DNA of 64,000 nt, from assembly GCF_024295805.1 (NCBI RefSeq), contig NZ_JANCLX010000001.1:508472-572471 (forward strand), written 5' to 3'. This document shows, piece by piece, positions 27,989 through 38,200 of this stretch (the stretch's first letter is position 1; the number at the start of each line of letters is the position of its first letter). The stretch comes from Streptomyces cucumeris (lineage in GTDB: Bacteria > Actinomycetota > Actinomycetes > Streptomycetales > Streptomycetaceae). The notes beneath the pieces were generated by a model. It saw only the letters and a program-made list of their open reading frames with translations, had not been told where the DNA came from and did no database searches. The position numbers and the translations under genes were made by a program.

Positions 27989-28483
27989 TCAGCGCAGGAC
28001 CAGCACCAGTTCGTCGATCTCCGTACCGCGCGCGGAGGCGTACCCCCGCTCCTCCCCAAAGACGGTGAACCCGCACTTCTCCAGCACCCGCAGCGAACCC
28101 GTGTTGTCCTTGGCCGCCCGCGCGTACAGCGGGCGGTCCGGGACCAGCTCCAGGAACGCGGCCAGCGCCCGCGTGGCCACGCCCCTGCCCCAGTGCTCCC
28201 GCCCGATCCAGTAGCCGACCGACGGATCGCCGAACTGCTCGAAGCTCATGACGTTCCCGACGACCCGCCCGCCGTACAGCACCGTCCGCTTGAGCACGGC
28301 GTCGTCGTCGAGGATCCGCTCCCACCGGGCGTCGAACGCCTCCCGGTCACCCGGGTCCTCGGCGGTGAACGCCGCCATCCGGATCGCCTCGGGATCCCGG
28401 TGGAAGTCGAAGAGGACGGGCAGGTCCTCCCGTGTCACCTCGCGCAGCCGCACCGCACCCGCACGCACCGTCGCTCCGGTCAT
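27989..28483 (-). CDS. GNAT-family N-acetyltransferase (RimJ/RimL-like)
   Basis: The 164-residue protein has the GNAT fold. VGYWIGREHWGRGVATRAL (about 98-116) holds the acetyl-CoA pyrophosphate loop (Arg/Gly-rich), and DNTGSLRVLEKCGFTVFGEE (about 127-146) is the conserved helix and strand. RimJ/RimL-type enzymes acetylate N-termini of proteins or small amines. The substrate is unknown. It stands 61 bases upstream of the metallo-hydrolase gene in the same direction. Its own promoter would fall between 28484 and the MITE at 28521. Confidence 0.88.
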   Translation of the reverse strand: MTGATVRAGAVRLREVTREDLPVLFDFHRDPEAIRMAAFTAEDPGDREAFDARWERILDDDAVLKRTVLYGGRVVGNVMSFEQFGDPSVGYWIGREHWGRGVATRALAAFLELVPDRPLYARAAKDNTGSLRVLEKCGFTVFGEERGYASARGTEIDELVLVLR

Positions 28484-28520
28484 GCCGCCCAGTGTGCACC
28501 GTACGGCGGTGGTCCGGGGC

Positions 28521-28687
28521 TAGGGCGTGTCCGTAAAGTCCCGCCGGGCCCGCGACACCTGGCACGCACGCTCGCTGCGTTGTCGGGATCATCCGAGTAG
28601 GCCCACTACGAGGACGACCCTCCGCCTTGCGATCGCACGCACCAGACGCCGCGGGCTGATCCGACGCGACTTTGCGGACACGCCCTA
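28521..28687. mobile_element. Hairpin MITE with 20-bp terminal inverted repeats
   Basis: The left end TAGGGCGTGTCCGTAAAGTC (28521-28540) is complementary to the right end (28668-28687) with one mismatch. The outermost TA on each side may be a target duplication, as in IS630/Tc1-type elements, although IS5-type insertion at TNA is also possible. The 167 bases contain no coding frame, and the two halves are imperfect complements, so the whole element can fold into one long hairpin. I recall GGGCGTGTCCG-ended elements as common in Streptomyces. It ends 32 bases before the dipeptidase start. Confidence 0.85.
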
Positions 28688-28719
28688 ATCCGTGGACCGC
28701 CACCCCGCCCTGCGCCACC

Positions 28720-29760
28720 ATGGCCGCCGTGACCGTCACCGAGGAACTCCACCGCCGCGCCGTCGTCGCCGACGCCCACAACGACCTGCTGATAGCCGTG
28801 ACCGCCCGGCCGCCCCGCCGCTGGGCCGGATACTTCCGCGAGCGCTGGCTGCCCCAGCTGCGCGACGGCGGGGTGGACCTCCAGGTGCTGCCGGTCTTCA
28901 TCGACGACCGGTTCCGCCCCGAAGGGGCGCTGCGCGAGACGCTGCGGATGATCGAGTGCGCCCACACCCTGGCCGAGGGCAACGCCGACGAGGTGGCGCT
29001 GTGCCTGGACGGCGACGACATCGACGCCGCGCTCGGCAGCGGCCGGATCGCCCTGGTGCTGGCCCTGGAGAGTGCGCCGGGACTGGACGCCAGCGTGGAG
29101 CTGATCCCGACGCTGCACCGGCTCGGGGTGCGGATTGCCTCCCTCGCCCACTGGGGCCGCACCGCCCTGGCCGACGGCAGCGGTGAGGACGCCACCGGCA
29201 GCAGGCTCACCGGGGCCGGGGTCGAGGCGCTGGCCGAGATGGAACGGCTGGGCATCCTCTTCGACGTCTCCCACCTCGGCGCCTCCGGGGTGGCCCACGT
29301 ACTGGAGCTGGCCACGCGGCCGGTCATGGCCACCCACTCCTCCGCACGCGCGCTGCTGGACCACCACCGCAACCTCACCGACGCACAGCTACGCGGGATC
29401 GCCGCGACCGGCGGCACGGTGTGCGTCAACGTCCTCGGCGAGTTCATCGCCGCCGACCAGGCCGACCGTACGGTGGACCGGGTGGCCGGGCACATCGCGT
29501 ACATCGCCGATCTCATCGGCCTCGACCACGTGGGCCTCGGCCCGGACTTCATCCAGGAGGTCGCCGCCGACACCATGCCGCCGTGCTGCGAGGACCGCGA
29601 CTACACCGAGATGCTGGTGCCCGGTCTGGAAGGGCCGCGCGGACTGCCGCTGGTGACCGAGGCGCTGCTGAGGCGGGGGTTCCCGGAGGCGGCGGTGGCC
29701 AAGGTGCTCGGCGGAAACGTCCTGGAGCTGTTCCGCAAGGAGCTGGGCCGCCCCGCCTGA
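28720..29760 (+). CDS. M19 membrane-dipeptidase family protein
   Basis: The 346-residue protein is a TIM-barrel amidohydrolase of peptidase family M19. Zinc ligands are in VVADAHNDLLI (His-x-Asp), a bridging Glu in LALESAPG, and the histidines of LFDVSHLG and MATHSSARALLDHHRNL. GLDHVGLGPDF carries the late Asp. Renal-dipeptidase relatives cleave dipeptides, sometimes with D-residues, and no signal peptide is visible here, so it is cytosolic. The ATG at 28720 has a poor ribosome site, and a GTG at 28729 is possible. The MITE just upstream leaves only 32 bases of leader, so the promoter lies within or beyond it. Confidence 0.88.
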   Translation: MAAVTVTEELHRRAVVADAHNDLLIAVTARPPRRWAGYFRERWLPQLRDGGVDLQVLPVFIDDRFRPEGALRETLRMIECAHTLAEGNADEVALCLDGDDIDAALGSGRIALVLALESAPGLDASVELIPTLHRLGVRIASLAHWGRTALADGSGEDATGSRLTGAGVEALAEMERLGILFDVSHLGASGVAHVLELATRPVMATHSSARALLDHHRNLTDAQLRGIAATGGTVCVNVLGEFIAADQADRTVDRVAGHIAYIADLIGLDHVGLGPDFIQEVAADTMPPCCEDRDYTEMLVPGLEGPRGLPLVTEALLRRGFPEAAVAKVLGGNVLELFRKELGRPA

Positions 29761-29852
29761 CATGGCCCGCGCCCACCGGGGCAGATGGCTGGCAGCGCCG
29801 GCCTTCCTGCTCGGCCCGCGCTGCGCACGGCACGGACGGGGGCACACGGCTC

Positions 29853-30845
29853 ATGGCAGACATCGACAGCACGCACCGGGACGGCGGCGGCCGGGACCGG
29901 GCCGGAGGGTGGGCGGCGCTGCGCCGGACCCCCGTCACGGCGTGGAACGAGGACCTCACCGACTGGGCGGCGGCCCTGACCTACTACGCGGTGCTGGCCC
30001 TCTTCCCGGTGATGCTGATGATGCTCTCGGTGCTGGGTCTTTCGATGCCCACCTCCACCCCGGACGTCATCGACCGCCTCACCCAGGCCGCCCCGCCCGA
30101 ATCCCGCGACCTGCTGCGCACCGCGCTGCGCGAGACCGCGCACCAGCCGTCCGCCGCCTGGCTGCTGGTGGTCGTCGGCGGCCTCGGCGGGCTGTGGTCC
30201 GGCTCCAGCTATCTGGCCGTCTTCCGGCGTGCCCTGCACGCGATGCACCGGGAGAGTGCCCACCGCCCGGTCTGGCGCACCGCCCCCCGCATCGTCCTCA
30301 CCGCCGTGGCGGTCATCGTCCTGCTGCTGGTCAGCACCGCCACCCTGATGCTCACCGGCGGTCTGGCCCGCCGGCTGGGCGAGGTGTGGGGGCTGGGCGC
30401 CGCGCCCCTGACCGCCTGGGCGGCCCTGCGCTGGCCGGTGCTGGTGGCCATGGCCATCACCTTGATCCTGGTCCTCTACCGCTCCGGCCCGGCCCGCTCC
30501 CGCCCCGTCCGCCGGATGGCCCCCGGCGGCGCGCTCGCCGTCGTCCTGCTGCTGGCCGTCTCCCTCGGCTTCAGCGCCTATGCCTCCCACGTCCCCACCT
30601 ACCACCGGCTCTACGGGCCGCTGGCGGGCATGGTGGTGTTCCTGATGTGGCTGTGGCTGTCCAATCTGGCCCTGCTGCTCGGAGCCCAGTTCAACGCCGA
30701 GCTCATCAGGAATCCGGCGCCGGACACATGTCCGGCCGATCGTCGGGAAGAAGCCGAAGAAGCCACCCGGTGGCTCCCCCGCACCTCGGGGGAACCCGCC
30801 TCCGCATCACACCCGGAGGCGGACGGAACCGGAGTTGGGAGGTAG
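29853..30845 (+). CDS. YihY/BrkB-family membrane protein
   Basis: The 330-residue protein has six membrane segments (from about residues 38 to 285). Typical YihY features are DWAAALTYYAVLALFPVMLM near the start, GLGGLWSGSSYLAVFRRALH (about 110-129), and the late GPLAGMVVFLMWLWLSNLAL and LGAQFNAEL. Members were once called ribonuclease BN but are membrane proteins of uncertain function, perhaps transporters. The C-terminal tail is acidic. The stop is 6 bases before the HATPase gene, so the two are co-transcribed. The start follows GGGGGCACACGGCTC without a clean ribosome site. Confidence 0.85.
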   Translation: MADIDSTHRDGGGRDRAGGWAALRRTPVTAWNEDLTDWAAALTYYAVLALFPVMLMMLSVLGLSMPTSTPDVIDRLTQAAPPESRDLLRTALRETAHQPSAAWLLVVVGGLGGLWSGSSYLAVFRRALHAMHRESAHRPVWRTAPRIVLTAVAVIVLLLVSTATLMLTGGLARRLGEVWGLGAAPLTAWAALRWPVLVAMAITLILVLYRSGPARSRPVRRMAPGGALAVVLLLAVSLGFSAYASHVPTYHRLYGPLAGMVVFLMWLWLSNLALLLGAQFNAELIRNPAPDTCPADRREEAEEATRWLPRTSGEPASASHPEADGTGVGR

Positions 30846-30851
30846 GAACCG

Positions 30852-31277
30852 ATGTCGGCTGCGTATGAGCTGACCGAAGCCGTCACCACCGTCAGTGCCG
30901 ATCTGACGACCGGCCCCGATGCCGCCGTCCGCGCCCGGCGCGTGGCCCGCGGCTTCCTCGGAAAGGCGGCCCTGAGCGGGGCGTCCGAGATGTGTGACGC
31001 CGTGGAGCTGGTGGTCTCCGAGCTGGTGACCAACGTCGTCCGCCACACGGACGACCCGGTGTGCCGCGTGGAACTCACGGATATCGGCGGCGGCCTGGAG
31101 GTCGCCGTCACCGACAGCGACCCACGCCCCCCACGGTGGCGTTCCCCCGACCTCTCCGGCGGCGGCGGCTTCGGCTGGCCCCTGGTCCACCGGCTGGCCT
31201 CCTCGGTCCGCGTCTCCACCCACCCCACCGGCAAAACGGTCCACGCCCTGATGACCCCGGACCTGATGCCCGCGTAA
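30852..31277 (+). CDS. SpoIIAB/RsbW-type ATP-binding protein
   Basis: The 141-residue protein is a single HATPase_c domain of the anti-sigma kinase family. It has the N box DAVELVVSELVTNVVRH (about 48-64), then DSDPRPPR and the G-rich GGGGFGWPLVHRLAS lid (about 101-115). In Streptomyces such small proteins often lack the phosphorylated partner beside them and act as orphan anti-sigma or regulatory kinases. A GGGAGGTAGGAACCG leader gives a good ribosome site. It is the last gene of a small unit with YihY and is followed by a short hairpin (31302-31320). Confidence 0.87.
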   Translation: MSAAYELTEAVTTVSADLTTGPDAAVRARRVARGFLGKAALSGASEMCDAVELVVSELVTNVVRHTDDPVCRVELTDIGGGLEVAVTDSDPRPPRWRSPDLSGGGGFGWPLVHRLASSVRVSTHPTGKTVHALMTPDLMPA

Positions 31278-31301
31278 CCCACGGCCCGGTCCCCATGGGC
31301 T

Positions 31302-31320
31302 GCTCGGCGCCATGCCGAGC
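31302..31320 (+). terminator. Short hairpin after the HATPase gene
   Basis: GCTCGGC and GCCGAGC (31302-31308, 31314-31320) pair around a 5-base loop, 25 bases after the stop. The 7-bp stem is weak, so this is a tentative terminator. Confidence 0.35.
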
Positions 31321-31414
31321 CGGGCGGATACGGACGACGGTTTCCCTATGTAACACCCTGTCCGAAAACGTGTGAGTCCGTGCAATTCTGTGACGTTCGC
31401 CATGTTCGGTGATC

Positions 31415-31444
31415 TTGACTCTGCGTGTACACGTTCGATGTACT
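31415..31444 (+). promoter_or_regulatory. Putative promoter of the LamG-RHS unit
   Basis: TTGACT (31415-31420) and TGTACT (31439-31444) are spaced 18 bases apart, close to the housekeeping sigma consensus, with a start expected near 31451. A perfect 10-bp palindrome CGTGTACACG (31423-31432) lies in the spacer and may be an operator. The zone is more AT-rich than its surroundings. Confidence 0.4.
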
Positions 31445-31476
31445 CCGCCCACATGTGAAAATTACGTGACTCTGGG

Positions 31477-34400
31477 GTGGGGACTGCGGGGTTGGCGTGG
31501 AGGCGTTGTGGCTCCGGCAGACGGGGGAGAACGGCGCGGCGCGCCGTGGCCGGAGGAGTCGTGGCCGCGGTGCTCGCCGGGCTACCAGCACACTTAGCGG
31601 TGGCCCCCGCGCAGGCGGGGGCCTTGTCCGCGACCGCCGCGACAACGGCGGCGAGCGCGTCGCAGCGGGCCGCTTCCTCCGGCGAACGGGTGGAAGTCCT
31701 CGGAGAGCGAGCCGAATACTCGCAGACCTTCGCCAATCCTGACGGGACGTTCACACTCGAACAGTCCTCGACGCCACAGCGGGCCAAGGCCGGGGACGGC
31801 GCATGGCAGAAGACGGACGCCACCCTGGAACGCCGTTCCGACGGCACCGTTGGCCCCAAGAGCGCCGTCGTCGAACTGTCCTTCTCCGGTGGCGGGGACG
31901 GCGCCGGCCTCCTGCGCCTTGGGAGCAAGGGCAGGTCGATCACCTTCGGGTGGCCGACGCCCCTCCCGCGACCGCAGTTGGACGGTGACACCGCCACCTA
32001 CGCCGATGTGCTGAAGGGGGTGGATCTCCGGCTGACGGCCACCGCCGAGGGCTACCGTCAGGTGCTGGTGGTGAAGTCCGCCGAAGCGGCCGCGCATCCC
32101 GAACTCGAGCGGATCAGGCTGACGGCGTCCAGCGATGGACTCACTCTCGTCCCCGGAGCCGGCAGCGGCCTGCGGGCGGTGGACGAGGACGGCAACGCCG
32201 TGTTCAAGGGGCCCGCCGGGCAGATGTGGGACTCGGCCTCGCCGACGCCCGGAACCGGGCGTCCGGGCCGGGCCGCCACCAAACGTCCCGGCTCCGCCGG
32301 GGACGCCGTGCCGGGGGACGGCGACGCAAGCGCTCCGCTGCCCGTCACCGTCGAGGACGGCGCCGTGAGTGTGAAGCCGGACCTCGCGCTTCTGCGTGGC
32401 GACCGGACGACCTATCCCGTCTACATCGATCCCCCGGTGGGTCTCGGTGCTTCGGAGCGGACGAAGCTGTCGTCCGACGGTGATCGCTTCTGGCAGTTCA
32501 ACGGAAGTCTCGGGGTCGGCAAATGCGGTAGTGCGAACGGCTACTACTGCGGCGCGGGCTACGTGGACCGCATGTACTTCGAGTTCGCCCCCTCCAAGCT
32601 GGTCGGCAAACACGTGCTGGACGCGACCTTCCGTGCGCATGAGACGTGGTCGTTCGACTGCCGGCCCCACTGGGTCGACCTGGAGCGAACGGACAACATC
32701 TCCGAGGGCACCCGCTGGCCCGGTCCCCGGCAGCTGGACCAGATGGGGGACCGGTATGTGTCCGCGGGCCGGGGCACGCACTGTGACCCCGAACAGCCGG
32801 ACTCCTGGATCGAGTTCAACGACGATCCGGATGAGCCGGACGAGAACCTGAAGAGCACCGTGCGGTCGTTCGCCGACGGGAGGATCTCGCGGCTCACTCT
32901 GATGCTCCGCGCGAAGGACGAATCCGATCCGACCGCGTGGAAGCGGTTCGAGGACAACGCGGTGCTGAAGGTCACCTACGTACCCCGCCCCGGCGCGCCG
33001 ACTTCCGTGGGTGTCATACCCGGCGACGGCACCACCGCGTACTGCAGGAGCAAGGCATCGGATCCGCTGATCGCCACCCGGAAGGACCCGATGGTCCAGG
33101 CGCGGGTCCAGACGAGGACCCAGCCCAGGAAGGGCGAGGACAAGGGTTCGCTGCAGGCCGAGTTCTGGATGGAGCGCAAACAGGACGACGGGTCCTGGGA
33201 CAAGGTGTGGAGCGACTACCGTCCCGACCGGGGCTGGGATCCGGACGGCACGCTGGAGAAGCAGCGGACCACGGAGCGCGCCGACGGAGGACTGTACCGC
33301 TACCGGGCGCGGACACAGTCGCACTGGTCCTACGGCGGCGGGTCGGGTGACCTCTTCTCACCGTACTCCTCATGGTGTTATTTGAAGATCGACTCGACCG
33401 CGCCCAAAGCACCTCGTATCAGCGGGGGTTCGCCCTATTCCTCGTGCACCACGGACCAGTGCGAGGGCGCGGGTGGTCCGGGCGTGGCGGGTACGTTCTC
33501 GTTCAAGCCGAACACGGCCGACCGGGATATCACGGGCTATCGGTGGCGCCTGCTGACCACCACAGCAGCGAACACCAAGGTGACCAGCGGGGCCTCGGCG
33601 ACCGTCAAAGTGACACCCTCGCTCTCCGGGACCCAGGTGCTGTCGGTCCAGGCGAAGGACGTCCGTAACCGGTGGGGGACTCCCGCCGAGTTCATCTTCA
33701 AGGTCGCGCCCGCAGAGGGAGCCGTAGGGCGCTGGCACTTCGCCGATGGCGCTCCTGGTTCCGGAGTGACCACGGCAGCCGACAGCGCGACGGCCGGCAC
33801 CCGGCATGACGCGACCCTGCACGACACGGCTGGGACCGGCTGGTCCACGCTGTCCCGCCGGGGAGACGCCGACTACTCGCTCTGGCTCAACGACGCTTCC
33901 GGGAGCGCCGGTTACGCGGCCACCTCCTCGGCCGCGGTGAATACGAAGGATGCGTTCACCGTCTCCGCCTGGGCCTACCTGTCGGATGCCTCGGACAACC
34001 GAGTGATCCTCTCCCAGGAGGGGGAGAAGGGTTCGGCTTTCACGCTCTACTACTCCGCCGCTCACAAGCGATGGGTGTTCAACCGCACCGACAAAGACCG
34101 GTCGGATCCCATTTACATCAGATCCCTCGCCGACACACCGAATCCACCCCTGCACGTCTGGACCCATCTGGCCGGAGTCTTCGACACCCAGGGCGACACG
34201 GACCGCAAGAACGACACCATTCAGCTGTTCGTCAACGGCCGGGCGCAGGGGAGTCCGGTGGTTCTCTCCCAGGCGGCCCCGGGTTACGAGCCGTGGACCG
34301 CCACGCGTGGTCTGCAGTTCGGCCGAGCGAAGGTCGACGGTGTGTCCGGCGAGTACTTCAAGGGCCGCATCGACGAGACCGCGGTGTGGCAGCGAGCTCT

Positions 34401-35208
34401 CAGCGCCGATGAGCTGCGCCAGGAGACACAACTCCTCGAAGACGGCGAGCCCGCCCATGAGCTGGTGGCGATGTGGGACGCCTCGACTGCCAAGGGTTCG
34501 GAGATCGCCGACACCACGGCATACCCCGTGCCCGCGATGAAGCTCTCCGGTGCGGGTGCGTCCCTGAGCGAGGACGACAACGCACTCGTGCTGGACGGCA
34601 CCAGCGGATACGCCGCCGCGGCCGGGCCGGTGGTGGACGAGACCGGCTCCTTCACGGTGTCCACACGGGTGCGGGTGGATGGCGCGAAGCTGGCCGCGAA
34701 GCCCGTCGGGTACGCCGCCCAGGTGGCCGGTCAGCGGATCGGCCGTGAGTCCTCGTGGGCCCTGTGGCTGGTCAAGCTCGGGGATGACACCTACCGGTGG
34801 CGCTTCACCCGCAGCGCGGTCGACGGAAGCGGCAAGCTCACGGACACGGCTGAAGTACAGGCGGAGGAAGCACCTGAGACGGACACCTGGGTGCAGCTCT
34901 CCGGGACGTTCGACGCCCAGGAAGCATGGGAGTGGACCGATCCGGCGGATCCGGTCACGACGGAGACACGGCACGGGCGTGTGCATCTGTATGTGAATGA
35001 GTTCGACCAGGCCGCCGAGGACGACTCGGGCTTCTCGTCCGCGCAGCAGGGTTCGGGTGAACTCGCGGTGGGGCGCGGTACATCAGGTGGTGTCACTCAG
35101 CATCACCTGCCTGGTTCCCTCGAGGAGATCAGGCTCTGGACGGGTGCGCTGACCTCCGCGCAGATCCGTCGGCACGTTCTGGATTCCGACCCGCTGGAGA
35201 CCTCCTAG
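31477..35208 (+). CDS. Secreted LamG-domain protein of the polymorphic toxin locus
   Basis: The 1243-residue protein has an Arg-rich N-terminus and a signal peptide (about 1-47, with VAGGVVAAVLAGLPAHLAVA). It continues with a beta-rich domain (about 70-330), a DNRLR-like module (about 340-490, with VDRMYFEFAPSKLVGKHVLD), a fibronectin-like part (about 600-740), and two concanavalin-like LamG domains (about 745-980 and 1000-1235; DAFTVSAWAYLSDASDNRVI and GSFTVSTRVRVDGAKLAAKP). LamG domains bind glycans on a surface. It ends in TAG, whose last base starts the RHS gene GTG, so both are translated together and probably cooperate in toxin presentation. Codon 40, in the signal peptide, is TTA (bldA-dependent). 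The GTG start has a weak ribosome site and could lie further in. Confidence 0.85.
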   Translation: MGTAGLAWRRCGSGRRGRTARRAVAGGVVAAVLAGLPAHLAVAPAQAGALSATAATTAASASQRAASSGERVEVLGERAEYSQTFANPDGTFTLEQSSTPQRAKAGDGAWQKTDATLERRSDGTVGPKSAVVELSFSGGGDGAGLLRLGSKGRSITFGWPTPLPRPQLDGDTATYADVLKGVDLRLTATAEGYRQVLVVKSAEAAAHPELERIRLTASSDGLTLVPGAGSGLRAVDEDGNAVFKGPAGQMWDSASPTPGTGRPGRAATKRPGSAGDAVPGDGDASAPLPVTVEDGAVSVKPDLALLRGDRTTYPVYIDPPVGLGASERTKLSSDGDRFWQFNGSLGVGKCGSANGYYCGAGYVDRMYFEFAPSKLVGKHVLDATFRAHETWSFDCRPHWVDLERTDNISEGTRWPGPRQLDQMGDRYVSAGRGTHCDPEQPDSWIEFNDDPDEPDENLKSTVRSFADGRISRLTLMLRAKDESDPTAWKRFEDNAVLKVTYVPRPGAPTSVGVIPGDGTTAYCRSKASDPLIATRKDPMVQARVQTRTQPRKGEDKGSLQAEFWMERKQDDGSWDKVWSDYRPDRGWDPDGTLEKQRTTERADGGLYRYRARTQSHWSYGGGSGDLFSPYSSWCYLKIDSTAPKAPRISGGSPYSSCTTDQCEGAGGPGVAGTFSFKPNTADRDITGYRWRLLTTTAANTKVTSGASATVKVTPSLSGTQVLSVQAKDVRNRWGTPAEFIFKVAPAEGAVGRWHFADGAPGSGVTTAADSATAGTRHDATLHDTAGTGWSTLSRRGDADYSLWLNDASGSAGYAATSSAAVNTKDAFTVSAWAYLSDASDNRVILSQEGEKGSAFTLYYSAAHKRWVFNRTDKDRSDPIYIRSLADTPNPPLHVWTHLAGVFDTQGDTDRKNDTIQLFVNGRAQGSPVVLSQAAPGYEPWTATRGLQFGRAKVDGVSGEYFKGRIDETAVWQRALSADELRQETQLLEDGEPAHELVAMWDASTAKGSEIADTTAYPVPAMKLSGAGASLSEDDNALVLDGTSGYAAAAGPVVDETGSFTVSTRVRVDGAKLAAKPVGYAAQVAGQRIGRESSWALWLVKLGDDTYRWRFTRSAVDGSGKLTDTAEVQAEEAPETDTWVQLSGTFDAQEAWEWTDPADPVTTETRHGRVHLYVNEFDQAAEDDSGFSSAQQGSGELAVGRGTSGGVTQHHLPGSLEEIRLWTGALTSAQIRRHVLDSDPLETS

Positions 35209-38200
35209 TGTCCGTCATGGTGCGCAGAAGCAGTCGATGGAGAAGACGTGTGGGCACCGTGGTCGGACTGGCCATGCTGCCCGGGTTACTCTCCCCGGTG
35301 GTCTCGGAGGCCACCGAAAGCCCCTTGGGGCGTCCTGAACTGGCCGCTCCTCACCCCGATCGGGTCGTCCCCTTCTCGCCGAAGACCGACCGCAGCACGG
35401 CGGCGGTGATCCGGAAGGCGGAGCAGTCGGACCGCTCGGCTGCCCAGCGGGCCCGGCGGGAACAGGAGCGTAAGGTCACCTGGCCCACGGCCGACAAGGC
35501 CCGGCTCACCGCCTCCCGCGGCGGCACGGACTCGGCGTCCCCCGGCGATCTGCCCGTCACCCTGAGATCCCCCGGTACGACGTCGGGTGCCGCCTCGTCG
35601 CTGGACATCCAGGTGCTCGGCCAGCAGGCGGCGCGCGCGGCGGGGGTGAGGGGTGTCGTGCTCACCGCCACTGCCCGGCCGGACGGCGGTCGCGCCCAAC
35701 TCGACCTCTTCTACCGGGAATTCGCCTCGGCCTACGGTGGGGACTGGGCCGGACGCCTGCGTATCGTGCAGCTTCCGTCCTGTGCGCTGTCCACGCCCCG
35801 CAAGGCCCGCTGCCGGACGCAGACACCCGTGCGCAGCACCAACGCGCGTGGCACGGAGCAACTCCGCGGCAAGCTCTCCTTCGCCGCGACGCCGGGTGGC
35901 GAGACCAAGGTGCTGGCGCTGGCCGCCGGGACGAAATCCGGTGGCGGTGATTACAAGGCCACTCCGCTGTCGGCGTCCTCCACCTGGGAAGCAGGCGGCT
36001 CGTCCGGCTCCTTCACCTGGTCGTATCCGCTCCGCACCCCTCCTGCGGCTGCCGGTCCCGCACCGGATCTGAGCATCGCCTATGACTCCGGGAGCGTGGA
36101 CGGCCGCACCGCGAACACCAACAACCAGGGCTCCTGGATCGGTGAGGGCTTCGATCTCACCTCCTCCTTCGTGGAGCGCAAGTACGGCAGCTGTGCTGAC
36201 GACGGCCATGACGACAAGTTCGACCTCTGCTGGAAGTACGACAACGCCTCCCTCGTGCTGAACGGCAAGGCCACGGAACTGGTCAAGGACGACACCACCG
36301 GTACCTGGCGGCTCAAGGGCGATGACGCGTCAACGGTGAGACACACGACCGGGGCGAAGAACGGCGACGACGACGGCGAGTACTGGACGGTCATCACCGG
36401 CGACGGTACGAAGTACGTCTTCGGCCTCGACAAGCTCGACGGAGCGGGAGCGGACGACCGTACCGACTCGGTGTGGACCGTCCCCGTCTTCGGGGACGAC
36501 GAGGGCGAGCTCGGCTATTCCTCCGGTGACTCGTTCGCCGGGCGGGACAAGAAGCAGGCATGGCGATGGAACCTCGACTACGTCGAGGACACCCACGGCA
36601 ATGCCATGACCTACTGGTACGCGGCCGAGCACAACAACTACGCCAAGAACGGCAAGGACGACCCGGGGACCGACTACATCCGCGGCGGCTACCTGAAGGA
36701 GATCCGCTACGGGCAGCGCGCGAACGCCCTGTTCGCCGCCTCTCCCGCCGCCTCGGACAAAGTCACCTTCACCGTCGCGGAGCGCTGCACCGCCTCCGGA
36801 GACGGCTGCGACACCCTGGACAAGGACCACCGGGACAACTGGCCGGACGTGCCGTTCGACGCCGTCTGCAAGGACGGGGACAAGTGCACCGGCAACGTGG
36901 GCCCGTCGTTCTTCACCCGTAAGCGTCTCACCGGGATCACCACGCACTTCTGGAATGCCGCGGCCTCGCCCCCGGCGTACCAGGCCGTCGAGTCGTGGTC
37001 CCTCACACAGCGCTACCTGGACCCCGGTGACACCGGAGACTCCTCCGACCAGTCCCTGTGGCTCGACGAGATCAAGCACACCGGTAAGGGCGGCAGCGAT
37101 ATCGCCCTGGACCCGGTGAAGTTCTCCCACACCTGGCTCACAAACCGGGTCGACGGGGCGCGGGACGACATCCTGTCGCTGGAGAAGCCCCGGGTGAAGG
37201 CCATCACCTCCGAAACGGGTGCCCAGACGGTCGTCGACTACCTGCCCCAGGAGTGTGTGGCGAAGACCAAGCTGCCCGCTTCGCCCGACACCAACACCAT
37301 GCGGTGCTTCCCGGTGTACTGGTCGCCCAACGGGGCCAAGGACCCCCAGCTCGACTGGTTCCACAAGTACCCGGTGTCCGGGGTGCGCACCACCGACCCG
37401 CACGGTGGCTCGGAAGCCGTGGCGCACACCTATCTCTACGACGGTGGTGGCGCCTGGCACTACAACGACGACCCGATGACTCCGGCCAAGGAGCGCACCT
37501 GGTCGGTCTGGCGCGGATACCGCAAGGTCACCGACCTCACCGGAACCTCCGACGGTCTGCGCTCCAAGACCGTCTCCGCCTATCTGCGCGGTATGGACGG
37601 CGACCGCAAGGAGGACGGCACCAGCCGATCGGTGAAGGCGTCCGGCGTGACGGCGCCGGCCATCGAGGATCGTGACCAGTACGCGGGGTTCTTACGCGAG
37701 TCCGTGACCTACAACGGCGACACCGAGGTCTCCGGCGTCATCAACGACCCGTGGTCCAAGCGCACCGCAACCCAGCACAAGTCCTACGCGGACACCGAGG
37801 CGTACTACGTCCGTACGGCAGCCACCCATGAGCGCACCAGGATCACCAGCGGCGTGAGCCCGGTCGACCGGGTCCGTACCACCGCCACCACCTACGACGA
37901 CTACGGCATGGCCACCAGCGTCGAGGACAGCGGTGACGATGCGGTCAAGGGAGACGAGACCTGCGCCCGTACCTGGTACGCGCGCAATGCCGGGTCCGGT
38001 ATCAATTCCTTGGTCAGCCGGGCTCAGATGGTGGCGAAGCGGTGTTCTGTCGCCACCGCGGAGCTGGACCTCCCTCGCGACTCCGGCTCCTCCGGAGACG
38101 TCGTGAGTGACACGGCCACGGCATACGACACCACCACGTGGACGGCGGACCAGAAGCCCACCAAGGGCGAGGTGCGGTGGACCGGCAGGGCCAAGGGGTA

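Noticed and set aside
28672..28719. Longer dipeptidase start inside the MITE
   Set aside because: It would use TTG within the inverted repeat and add residues with no similarity to M19 proteins.
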